In this document: positions 1 through 12,900 of the stretch, piece after piece
Position numbering within the stretch: position 1 is the stretch's first letter
Layout of the letters: every line of letters begins with the position of its first letter
The notes under the pieces: generated by a model
Told to the model about the DNA's origin: nothing
Seen by the model: the letters and a program-made list of their open reading frames with translations, nothing else
The model's database searches: none
Made by a program: the position numbers and the translations under genes
Assembly (NCBI RefSeq): GCF_001949145.1
Contig: NW_019091573.1
Coordinates: forward strand, 439,894-503,893
Source of the DNA: Acanthaster planci
Lineage: Eukaryota > Echinodermata > Asteroidea > Valvatida > Acanthasteridae
Reading direction: 5' to 3'
DNA: 64,000 nt

Positions 1-682
1 GTTTTTGTTTTTGTTTTCATTTCCCTGTTGGGCAAAATGAACAAGCATCTGTGATTCTCCTTTGTGAAATGAGGCACCCATCTTTTGTTTGGTACGCTAA
101 ACGAAAAGTTTTCTTTTAAGTTTTTGTCTTTTTATTCGGTACACTATGCAAGCAAATCGACATTTTTACCGATTAAGTAGGTTGGACTGAGTGCAATTAT
201 CCTTTTTTCGAGTACTGCCTACCTCTTGCTCAGCCTCTGACAGCAAAGCATCACCGACAGAAGGCTACCAGCTAGAAACAACAAAACAGCATTTTAAAGA
301 ACCAAAACTTGCTTAATCGACTGGAGTCCTGCTGCCGCGTAATTTATACGTGTTTTGATAGGGGTACGGTGGAGTAATATATACAGTAAAGGGGTACCGG
401 CCCTCTAGTTCCCCGTACATTTAGTCAATATGCAACAGGATTCCTCTTTACTAAGACGTGCACGGTACATTATGCACACATATCGTCCCAGGGAATGTGG
501 TGTGTAGGGGACGAGTATCAGATTGTCTGGTCTGTATGTCAGTAGATCAGTTGGTCAGTTGGCGGGTCAAACAATCTTCTGTTGTCTAGATATTTGTTTC
601 CACATTTTCATGTCAAGGCCCACATACAAGCCACACCAGATTTAAGTGTACTAAATACCCCATTAGCTTCCCTAAGCCTTAC
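1..682. other. Intron of the mosaic gene, left edge
   Basis: No exon, repeat or ORF that I can support. AT-rich sequence following the donor of HYR 3; the next exon must lie beyond the left edge. Confidence 0.5.
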
Positions 683-931
683 CAACGACATTAAATCCAA
701 ATATCCTCGATCTTGCACAGCCGCCAGAGTTAACAACAGTGCAAGTTACTAAATGTAATCCAATTCCGAAGATACCCCCTGCTGGTCCGATGTCAGTTCC
801 ATTTCCTGTGCAGGTGATGACTAAATCATCCGCAGGAGTAACAGGGACAACACTCCAGGTCACCACAGAAGTTAGTTTTCCAGGTTCGGTGCACTTCTCG
901 CCAACCTCTGATAGTGTGAAGAACGGATAGG
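683..931 (-). CDS. Exon 26: HYR domain 3 (last exon in window)
   Basis: This 249-nt exon encodes [49 protein letters not shown] and ends FGFNVVG at a GTAAGG donor. It matches HYR 2 in layout. The reading frame continues past the window, so the protein is longer. Confidence 0.75.
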
Positions 932-3900
932 CTGCAATGGAAAAATGTTGTTACAGATAGGATAATAATAATAATAATATTTATTGGGGCAATTCCACAT
1001 ACATCAAGACAAACACAAGACACAGCCGTCCGCCCAGGAGAACGTAGAAGCTTTCATCCACTTCCTTGTTTATTTTTCCGGGAGCAATGAACCCAGAGTA
1101 AAAACCTACCTTTTCTCATTCAACTCCCCCTCCAAAAAGCTGCTTTTGTACTGAAGCAGGAACTCTGGTTTTACTTTGTATCTTTCTTGCAAGACTTGGC
1201 TTTCTGTCGCCTCATCAGCAATAACTGATTCTCTATACTTACATCAAAACCAGGTCCTTAATTTTATACGACTCTACAACTGCAGCCCGGTATTGTATTT
1301 CACAAAGCCTTTCCCTAACAAAAGAATCTCGCATATACAGCAACAAGTTTACTGGACCCATTACTACTTGCAACGACAGATTTAATTTCGGCACGCAACA
1401 TCTGACGTATACGCCATCCATCCTCTGTACCGGTTAGTCAAAACGACCATAAATCGAAATTTTCAGTACAAATGTTTTAAAACATATTTTCCTATAAGGT
1501 AGGTTAGGTTGACATTTGGATAAGCAGTTCCCCCGACTCCTTCCTCTCAAATCTTTCAGGCAAAGCAGTATTATTAATTACTAGACATCTTTATCAGAGT
1601 AAATTTATTTCCCTGTGGAAATGCTGCCAGATCGAAATCAAGTTTCGACAACTCCAGCCCGCCCAAGTATTGGAGGGTTTAATTTTTTAAACATTAAATA
1701 TCGGTCATATTACCTGAAACAACGAAGGAGATCAAGCACTGTGGGACAACACCTGTTTGTGTATTGGAGGAACAGACGACTTTGTGTTTTCCAAACCCGA
1801 AAACACCTCCAGTGAGCTCGACTGTAGTCCCATCGATGTCCTTGCAAGTAATGTCGGCAGGAGAGATTGCGTCACCAGAGGGCTCGACAGCTTTGACTTG
1901 GGTCCAAGTAATTTCGACAGAGGTCACAGCATGGTACAGACACTGGTTAGATACTTCTGGGCAGTTGGTTGCAGTGGTAACTGTTAACATATAAGAAAAT
2001 TGAAACATACATTTTTTTCTAATTGTATTCTCTTATGTTTGGATTACATGTACTAAAAACCAAATAAATCTAAAATAGAGAAAAGTCACCTTTTTTGTTT
2101 CGCATTCAAAAAGGCTCTGGAATTATTTAAATGTTCATCAATTCGATATGAATATGGCAAAGCTACCAGCTGTTTTAAACGTGAGTAATCACTTTCTTTC
2201 ATCATAAAGTGAACACAAAGCCATGGAAAGGAACTATTTTGCTCTCATTTAATCCAAAATGAAATTATAAAGCGGTACATATCGCATTTTTTGCCCTACC
2301 GTCTCCAGTCTAAGAAATGTCTCCTGCAGCAGTGTCCCATTGCTATTTCAGACACAGAATTTACGGTAAAACCGTTAAAACGGTCACCACGTTCACAGTT
2401 ATACCACAGCAGTTTGCATCTGAGTTGCCATTCTGGTGGAACACTCACTCTGTATGCCTACAAAGGTAATCGCTACTTTTCAAAAAAATTAAACGAGGAG
2501 GAGAAACAGCCAAGTATTTCAGTACTTGATCTGATGTACAAATTACCTTCTTTGCATTGTGGGCCGGTATAGCCTTGAGAACACTCACTAACGTCTTTGC
2601 AGTTTTCATACGGATCCCTAGGCCCGGTGCATTCTGTCCCGACGTCCTCCTCTAATTTATTTGGGAGACAAATATGTTGACGGCTGTTGAGTACATGTAG
2701 ATTTTTACTTAATTTAATTGTCATTTTTCGACGATACTGCTAGGAGGACCATAGATTTCATGCACATACGCTCTTCATCACTTTCCCTGTTTGATTCTTG
2801 CGATGCACATGAATCTTTATCAAGGTTCGAGGTGGCAGAATTTATCCTACTTCATGAGTGTTATTCGCCCTGCAGAAGCCAATAAAGTTTAAATTGAGTG
2901 AGTCCTGACAAATATCTTTACCAAAGTTGTTACATAGATGAAATGCAATCAAGACACAAACGAAAAAGAGGTATGATGTTTTCCTACACGATGTTCTATT
3001 TTCATTGGAAAGAAATCTACAAGGAAAATGATTTTGCACAAGGGGAATTTATTTACCCGATAAAAAAGACAATCATCTTTGTCCTGAATGCAGTTTGGGC
3101 TTTTGTACGACACTGTTGTACATGCAGTACGTTTGACCTATGATAAGCGCTAATTGCAAAAAGTGGACTTGGGAGAGTAAAATCTTACGTGAGCAGTCAT
3201 GTCCACAATATCCTGACGAGCAGGTGCAATATCCTTGCTGACTTGAAGAACATATGCAGTTAGGTGGGCTGCCTGTAGATGAGCAGAGCTTTCCGTCTGT
3301 GTGGGGAAATTTGAAATTTCTGAGCACATTTCAAAACCGGTAGTATTTTAAATTCAAACCTCGATACTTCCGATATTATTTTCTTTTCCAATTACTCACC
3401 AACAACTGAAGAAACGGAGACAAATATACTACACATTGCACTGTTTGCTGACTTGTCGGTGGCCCTGTAGTGGATCTGATGTGGGGACGACGCCAGATCG
3501 AAAGAGACGACGTCGCCAACCTGATATGGAGTGTCTCCGATGCTAACACTAAGGGTATATTCTCCAGAGTTGTCATGTATGTCATCGACATCAGGCAGCA
3601 ATACGGTTGAATAGCTCTTGTGGCAGTCCGTGTACAGCGTCCAGTTGTTCGGGCACGACAGCTGTGGCGGTTCAACATCTTTTTGGAAAGTGAAGGCAGA
3701 GTGTCTGGTGATACTCGAGCTTCAAATTTTACTGATAAATTGTTACCCTTTCACTTTTAAGGTTTTTATGTCAAACAGTCAACTGTAATTTAATGTGGGT
3801 TTATGCATTGTGACGCTTTGACAGTAACATCTGCTTAGAAACAATACTTAGCCTTAACACAATTACAAAATATATATTGCAGACAGTAATGAAAAGTCTG

Positions 3901-6900
3901 ACCTGAGCACGCTTTCCCATCTCCCTCGTATCCCTCATTACAGGTACAGTTAAAACTGTCATTCGTGTCAGTGCAGAAAGCATTCTCATCACAGTCATGT
4001 AGCGGTTCATCTGGGTCGCATTCATCAACATCTGCAATTGGGAGTAATTAAATAATTCAATCCCTATCCCTTTCACGGCCAAATATCCTGTTCAATCCCG
4101 GGATTAAGTATTTCAGAAACACGTTTGTTTTACTTGCAAAAGTACTCTGGACAGTGTGAACGTGTGCATTAAAATTCTGCCTGGAGAAAGAATAAGAATT
4201 ATTTCAACACCAAAACAATTTATTTTTAAGGTTTCTTAAGTGATTAAAATGAGAGTTGTGAAGATCAGTCCTGATACATTATAAACATAAGTTCCTTTTC
4301 TTTTGGAGGTAACTTTTAGTCGTTATCTATCTGTTAGGGAGTTCAGTGTTAACGTGTTCTTTTACCAGGTGATTCGGTTGGGTAATCTGGAATCGTGCAA
4401 TAGATGTAGTAGTCATCGCAGCAATCTCCGTAGATGTCACACGCTCCATCACACCAACATCCTCCCCGAGAACCGTCTTTGAAACAGAAATTACGACAGC
4501 CAACTGGAAAATAAGACATAAAAGCTACTTGGCAAAAACAGCATTTGGGAATTGTTTGTGATTTGAAATGCTCCCACTTCATTTACTAAAGGCATCAGCT
4601 ATAACTGTGAAGCTACTCTCTCAAAAGAATACTAGCAAAACTCAAGAGAAAAAAATGAAACCAATTCGATTACTCGACTTTAAAACTGCTAACTTGAATA
4701 CTAGTGATTATTTTAGCAGGTTTACTTCCATGTCTAAGACAGTCATTGTCGTTGAAACATAACATTAATGGTCACAACATGGACGTGCATTGTAGCGCAA
4801 TCGCGAAGCCCATAATTTGATCAGCTAGAAAAGTTGTAATTACCACAGCCCTGTTCGTCGCTTCCATCAGGACAGTCCGGGTCACCGTCACAGTGCAAGA
4901 GATCGCTAATGCAGACTGACTGTCCACAGTCAAATTCTCCAGGAGCGCATGTGCGATCTTCCTCAAAAAATGGGAGTAAAATATATACGGTGCATCGCCA
5001 TTAGTGGAACGTGCAAGTGATAACACCCACTCAGTGCCAATATCAAGTCGACCAATTGCTAACAAGTCGATTACAAGACAAATCTCATCTAACAGATGAT
5101 AAACGGATTTAGCACAAGTCTGAACGTGCAAGGTCGGCATTTATGTTTTGCCAAGTTTCACCTTTTAATTCATAGACCTTTAATTGGAGATAAAAATAGT
5201 TAATTTAATACACGTCATTGCAGCTGATTTGACAGATTTTAGTTCATTGTCATTTAAAAGACACGGTTTACACAGAATAGAAAACATTTTACGAATGAAT
5301 TACACTGGAAAATCGGTCGAGCCTGGAGATCGTAACAACTTTTACCCTAGGTTAATGTGTGGCGACCTCGTGAAATAGATTGACTTAAATACTTGTATCA
5401 TTACCTGGGGATGCCACCCTGACAAAGTAATCTTTCATTTAGATCAGATAAGTGGTATGTCAAGTGAAGTTAAAGAAACTCATGTCATCGCATTTTAAAA
5501 AAGCAGAATGAGTTCACAGTCAACCAAAACTGTAGACCATTATTTTAGATAAGGCGTTGCTTACAATAAATATAACATTCCTCACCCTTAACGTCAGGCA
5601 CTTGAATTTGCATTAGAAAATTTCTGTGCTCTACTACGAAATATATTATATTCAGACTTGGGCGTTCAACCAAAATTTGCACACGAACATAAGATTGGCA
5701 TTGGGTGGACACTGTCTTTTCGTGTTATTTAAAGCGTTGTTATTTAACTTCGTAATACTTAAATTAATTATGTTTGCAAGATTGAAAAATATTCACCAAC
5801 TTTTGGTATAACCGGCCCTTAAGCGTGAAGAGTGTCAAAATGATTTAATAGCAGACTTTGTTATCAAAAATGTGAGAATATTTCGTTATATAATAACACT
5901 ACTTTGAAAGTAGTTGAAAGAAAAAAATAGGGACACAGCTCGCGAGTTATAGCAGTTGATTTGTGGTTTTTGTTTTTGACTAATCTCGAGTTAATATCTA
6001 CATGTATAATTACCTTCCATTTAGTATACTTACCACGAATTGGTGTAACTGTTATGGGTTCAGTCGTTGCGACTTTTTCTGTTATGGGTTCAGTCGTTGT
6101 AATGTTACGATTCAGATCGTCTGTAGTTGTACTCTTTTTCGTGGTGACGTCTGAAAAATAAAAAACACAAAACACAACCAAGATATTCGCGTCTTGTTGG
6201 ATTTGGTTAGGGTGTACATGCTACAAGAATTATATCAGAAAATCTAATTTACCTTATGGGTTAAAATTTATGTCTCAAGTCGTGTACTACTTCAACACAC
6301 TAAAACAAGAAAACAAGTTCTCTCGCAGTTGCATGAGAAAGATTGAAACACTCTCAGAAAACGCTTATGTCTTAACAGATATCTTAAAAGTTGGGGAACA
6401 GGGCATTTGTGATGATGCAATCTGTTTGGTGGGCCTTTTTTGAGTTGTAGGGCACACTTCTTTCTAGGTAGAACTGAATTATTTAATACTAGGAGTTGGG
6501 CCATTTGTTTTATTTCAAGACATCAGCATTTCCAAACGTGACTACTTTTCTAGTGGGGGTTGTTTAGGAGATGGGAACGGAGGTTTTCCCCTGACGTAAG
6601 ACCTTGACATATCACTGCAATTGATAAATCCAAAATTGAATAACTCAAAGTGAACGTTTTACCGCAGATTTCGCTTAGCTCATCCGTTCCATTGAAGCAG
6701 TCCTCCTGCCAATTGCACTTCATCCAGTCCTTAATGCAGACGGAATGTCCACAATAAAATTCCGAAGATGTGCAGTTGCCGTATTCTATATAAAATATGA
6801 AGCAATTCCCGCACAGATCGTTCAACTACAATGAGAAAAAATTAAGCTTTGATGATTAATACTTGTCGACTTATCATTTTACGAGACCTCTATCTAGGAA

Positions 6901-9900
6901 GATGTTGACGGCTGGGTTTGTATTGAGGCCACAAAACGGAAATGAGATTGCCTTTAGCAAAGCCCTGTCAAGTCACCTATTTTAGCCTTTTAACCCAGTT
7001 GTGTTTGAACGAATAGTAAAGGAGTATTTTACCATCAGAAGGAACACTTGTTGCTGAAAAAGAGAATCCCTTGTAAGATTTCTGACTTTTCTCTGATTCA
7101 AATTTCAGCCACATCGAAGGTCCTTTTGAGTAGAACCTAGGCCCTGGTCTTGAACCACTCCATTCGAAGAAGATGTTTTTGTAGTTCACGCTGTCGTTGC
7201 CGTCTCCCGCCCTTAAATAGTCCAAACCACGTTGTGTGTAAAAAAACGAGAACTCGATGAGAATTGTGCGGTTTTCGTCCGTTTCGAAAATCCAAGTCAA
7301 GTTGATATTGGCAGGATAGTAACTCGGGAAAGACGGTGATGTTATCTGGATGGTTCCATTTGCACCAAGATGTGTTACTTCATCAATGCCTGTGGAAGGA
7401 ATTACTTGACATTTTGTGTTAAGAATTCCGTAACTACAAATGACGATGCAGCCTGCAATGAGTTGCAGATACTTCATCAGATACTTCATCGTTTCATATT
7501 TCGAAGAGTGTGCATACTTATGCTGGTACTGAAGTATAGGTGATATTGTAACTTGATGGTTTCATTTGCATCAAGGTCTGTTGCTTCGACTATGCCTATA
7601 TGCAAGATATAATTTAACTTTGTTTAAAGAATTCCATATTCACCAGCGACGATGTTCGTAGTGATCAAATGCGTTGTAGGTACATTACCAGTATTGGTGC
7701 TTTTTTCATATTAGAGAATGTACGAAATTATACTAGTGCTAGTGCATACCACAGTTCCATTCATCAGTACCATCCCAGCAGTCAAAAATAAAGTCACACA
7801 TCAATTCAGTACTTATACAAACAGAGTGTCCACAATCGAACTCTCCCGTGCTGCAGTTCAGGGTTTCTGTATGCAGAAGAAAGCAAAGAAACAAACATAC
7901 AGAAAAAAGGATAAAGAGAAGTACACAGAAACATCCACCAATATTTGTTTCTCATTACACTAATTTGTGGCGACCGTTTTGAGGGCAGAAGAAGGGCAAA
8001 TTTGCCACACAAGAGATACGTTCCCATAATTGGGAAAGAGCCTACCGTACACGAACATACTTATTACCTTTCCAGAGAAAAACAATTGTCAAAGAAGCGA
8101 GCCAGAGAAACAAAAATATTAAGTTTAGCTTTTTATTAATGATACCATCAATGACATACCCTCTCCCAAAAGGTCATTTGATGTAATACCTTCCGATCGA
8201 GAAAGTGCAAAAATACAAACTTCAGGTAACTGAGTTGCTAAAGAATGAAACAAAAATACAAGACTTTCAGTTGTGCTTTTTAAACAAGACACTTTTTGTT
8301 AGTTCACCCTGATGTTTGGTAGAATTCCGGGACTTCGCAGTTGTAATTGTTCCTTTTTAGGACTTCAGCCAAGCACTGATATCATATACAGAATGAACCA
8401 ATTCAACGAATGCAGCAATGTCCACATGGAACGAGGTCTACTTGCCATTGAATGGAACACTGATGACTGATGCACGAAATCCTCGATCATTTACACTGTC
8501 GTCACTTGTAAATCTCAGCCACATTACATTGTCATTGGAAAGGAGATCAGGGGGTGTTCTTGTCCAGCTCCATCTGAAAAATGCCTTTTCTGCGCTTCTG
8601 TTACCATCCCCAGCTTGGAAAATATCCTTCCTGTGCTCGGTGCTAAAGTCAGAAAATATCAATCGAATCCTTCGGTCTTCTTCTGTGTTAATGATCCAGG
8701 TAAAATCCTCATTGTTCCGATACCATTGCCAATTATATTGACTAGATTGTATCCGGCCTTTTTCAGTTGCTCCAATGTAGTAGCTTTTTTCCCCTAAAAT
8801 TACGCAGAAAAACAACAACAAAAGACACTGTCGACAAACCTACTACTCGCTAGCACGTTTCAACAGGCAAATGTACAAACATAGGTATAACACGTATACA
8901 AGTCAGTAAACTACGAATAGACAAAGTAAACCGGAGAATAAATTCTTATGGCAATGTTACTCTTTAAAGTCGTGTCACTAAAACATCTAAGCTATTTTTT
9001 TTCTTTTTTTACCACAGTTGTGTTCATCGGTTCCATTGGGACATTCTTCATATTTGTTACAAAGCGAAGATCTAGATAAGCAATGTGACAGACCACAATC
9101 AAATCTCCCGAGAAGACACGGATATTCTATGAAAAACAGAGAAACAAAGAAGTTAACCCTAAGGTTAAGATGTGTTCACCTCTTTTGTTTATCAATCGCC
9201 CCATAGGGATGTTGTCCACTTAACACTCTTGACTACTTGTAGTTGAGAAAGCAAAATAATAGGGAACAAATAAAGTAAATCAAGACGCAAAAATAGAAAC
9301 AAATGCCTTCATCGTCATAAATATGTGAGAGGTTTTGTTTCCGTATGTGTTTTCATGATTCTGTGTCCTGATAATCTCCGCGAAAATTAACACGCAAATA
9401 AGGGTTCTTGCTTGTTTCAACACATACTATCGGACGATATAGAGCTCCAGTTTGTGAAATCCCAAAAACATGATATTTGAAATCAGGAATATCCGCCACA
9501 GTAGTTTGTTCTGTATTTGCAGCATGTATCGAATGGGATAAGTTGTGGAGTTTCTGCAGTCTTAGCCTGTTCAGAATACACAGCAACACATTCTTATTTG
9601 ACACTTTCAAGTGGTAATTTGATAAAGTGGCGTATCTTGGTGTCAGGGGTACATTCAAAAGTGAATGCAGTTTCAGGCTTATCCAAAGCCTTACTAATAG
9701 TCCCTACATTGCTACTTTTTTCTTGATATTGGTTTTTAAGGGTTTGTTTGCTAATATTTGATAAATATAACGATTTCTTTCTTACCTACTTAGCTATTAC
9801 GTTTTCTTTGTAAAAAAAAACCGTCGTGGGGAGGTACGTATGAACAAGCACGTATGAACTGCCCCAAAATAGCACAAGAACACTATTTTATCTGCTATAC

Positions 9901-12900
9901 TGGAAATACCAAAGAATGCATTAAAACGTTTCCTTACAACAGTTGACACTTACACTGCGCCCCCCCACACACACACCTTACACATTAATAAGCTCTTAAA
10001 AGAAAGGTTGACTGTGCTCTCACCACAATTTAGCTCGTCCTCTCTATCGAAGCAATCTTTACGGTTATCGCACCTCAGCCATCCACCAATACACACGGAA
10101 TGTCCACACTCAAACTGGTAAGGGGCACAGGATGCTAAATTGAAAGAAAAATATATCTATAATTTAGTTATATATACTGTACGTTGTGCTTCAGGGGGAT
10201 AGGAAGACAGAAAAAGAAATTCAAACTCTTTAGGCTTTGGTAAAAAGTCGTTTTGACTCACAGAGAGCAAGCAACGCTTTTTCGGACCGAAAACAGAACC
10301 GTCCACAAACCGTCCGCAGAATGTTCAATAACCTATCTCACCAATGCAACTAACCTAACCCTCTTATGTTTTATAATTCATTAATTAAAAAAAATAGCTC
10401 ACATAACAATTACGATCTTAGAAATCCATTTTTAACACATGAAATGATCCTAACTCAACTGGAAGAAACTCGAGTAAGACTATGTTGGTTGTCTTTATAC
10501 CTAGTGTCATGGGCGTCGCAACGGCAGAATTGGGAGATATCCAAAAACGGATGAATTGGAAGTAATTAAAGGGGAAATAAAACAACGACTAGCATGAGAG
10601 ACTATCTAACCTGTTGGATACCATCTCGAGAAATTGGTCCCTTTTACCACCCTGCAAGACATTATACATCTTCAAATATCTTCAAATAGTGACGACTCAT
10701 GTCTTAGGAGAGGGGGAAATGGACTGTATCCAAACGACAGTGCTATCCATTTCATCGGTAAAGTACGTTTCAGCCCCCTCCCCGTCCAAAAAAGCTTTGG
10801 TACCATTTCTAGAATGCCAGCACTATGAATCCACGGAAAAATAATTAAAACAAAATTAAAACCGTAACATGTATAAAAGCAACTTACCACGCTGCCCCCC
10901 CGGTTTTATGCGGAAGTATCTTCGTTAACAGCCCTGGAGCAATTTTTCAAATCTCATTTTCTTCTGTGCTAATTACACTAAAACCACTTTGAGAATAGCT
11001 GTGTTTCTGATCATTAACAACTGCTGTATTCCATATTTGTTCAGTTCAACTTAAATGTCAATGCATATAGAAGTGTATGAAAGCGAGTTGTCTATAACAT
11101 ACAGTGTCAATGTTTCCCCTGCTTACAAAAAGAAACTAAGCACAACAGTACCGTTAGAAGGGACACTGGTTGCTGTTAAGGACATTCTCAGCGGCCTACT
11201 CGAACTCGAAAGTTTTCTCGTTTCCAGTCTTAGCCACAATGAACTTCCATTGGAGAGGAGGTCAGGCGCGTCGTGTAAGTTCGTGTAGTGTCTCCATTTG
11301 AAGAACACATTTTCGTTGTTCAGGCTGTCGTTTCCGTTGCCTACCTCCAGATTAACGCTGTAGTAGTAGTAGTAGTAGTTGAGGTAGAACGAAGAGAACT
11401 CGATAAGAATCCTTCGATTTTCGTCGGTTTGGATGAACCAAGTAATGTCAAGATTAGCTGGTAATTTTCTCGGGAATGCTGGCGATGTAATCTGGATGGT
11501 TTCATCCGCGGGAATGTATATCCAAGGTTCTCTTCCTGTGGGGTAATACAAAGGTGAAGTCAGTACCACCTTGGTACTAGGCATCCCACAGGATTACCTT
11601 CCAGCTGATGTTTCATATTTGGTCCACATAGTTTTGAATGGCATGTCATTGACTAATTTCAAATGATCGGACGGAGGTTTTTCGCCAGCCATTGTGATGA
11701 GAAGCTAAGTCGCTTTGAATAAACAGTATGCTCCGGAATTACCGAAACGTCTGCAATTCCATTGTTTCAAAAATATACAAAGGCGTTTACTGTGGGCTTC
11801 ACAAAACACGAAAATCATCCCAAATTTTGAGTATTTAAAACAGCGTTAAAAGATCAACATCATCAGAATTCTCCTAATATGGGCAAATGAATCGAAATTA
11901 AAAATAAGCGAACATCGGGATATTGATTTCCAGAGAATGGCTACTAACACTGTGCATTATGGATCTGCAGCCCAATTACAGACATAACTTTGGAGGGGGG
12001 TGCGACGAAAGTTACCAAATAAAGATGATCCTTGTAAACAAAATGCCCAAATAATTTTTTAAGGACTGTTCTCCTATATTAAAAAGTTCAAATCGTGAAA
12101 AGATTTCTTAATTTTCCTGAACTGCTTTAACATTTTCTTGCCCACTTGGAAATAAATTACAGCTGTGAGGTAACACTAGGGAGTTCTATGAAAACCCTCT
12201 ATCTTGAGAGAATCTTGACAGTTTGGAGCAATATCGCGCAATCCAAAATTGAGGATAGACACGAATTGGTGAAAAGATTGATATTTCGCTGATAAAATAA
12301 CTGGAGAAATTGTCTTTAAAATTTTTCTCCAAAAGGACGGCTGCTTACGGAGACCCTAAAGGGACATGAGTTGAAGGCAAACTTGGAATACAAAAATAAT
12401 TTCAGTTTGTACTTTGTGCGTACGAAATCATTTCGTGCGCTGAAAATAATTCATTTCGTTTGCTCGAAATCATTTTGTTTGCTCGAAATCATTTCGTGCG
12501 CTCGAAATAAATTATTTTGTCTGTTCGAATCATTTAGTGCGCTTGAAATAAATTATGTCGTTTGCTAGAAATCATTTTGTGCGCTCGAAATAAATTATTT
12601 ATAGAGTTCATTGATGGAATATGGGGATGTCTGGCAGCTTATGCCATAAGGCACGGTAAAGGCAGAAGAATCTTAGCTAAATTAATCGAAAAGCTGGGTG
12701 ACAAGCTACTTCTGTTTGCCAAACAAGGGGGACAAAATTCAAGTTTAGTTTATTTGTTTCCATGTCTTAAATGTAAGTTAAATATTCACACGAATTTAAT
12801 GTCAAAAGAAATGATAAGGGAATTTCAGATGAGAAGCAAATTCTTGCACAAGATCTGGAACCCGTTTCTAATTACTTAGATAACAAGTTACACTCAGTTA

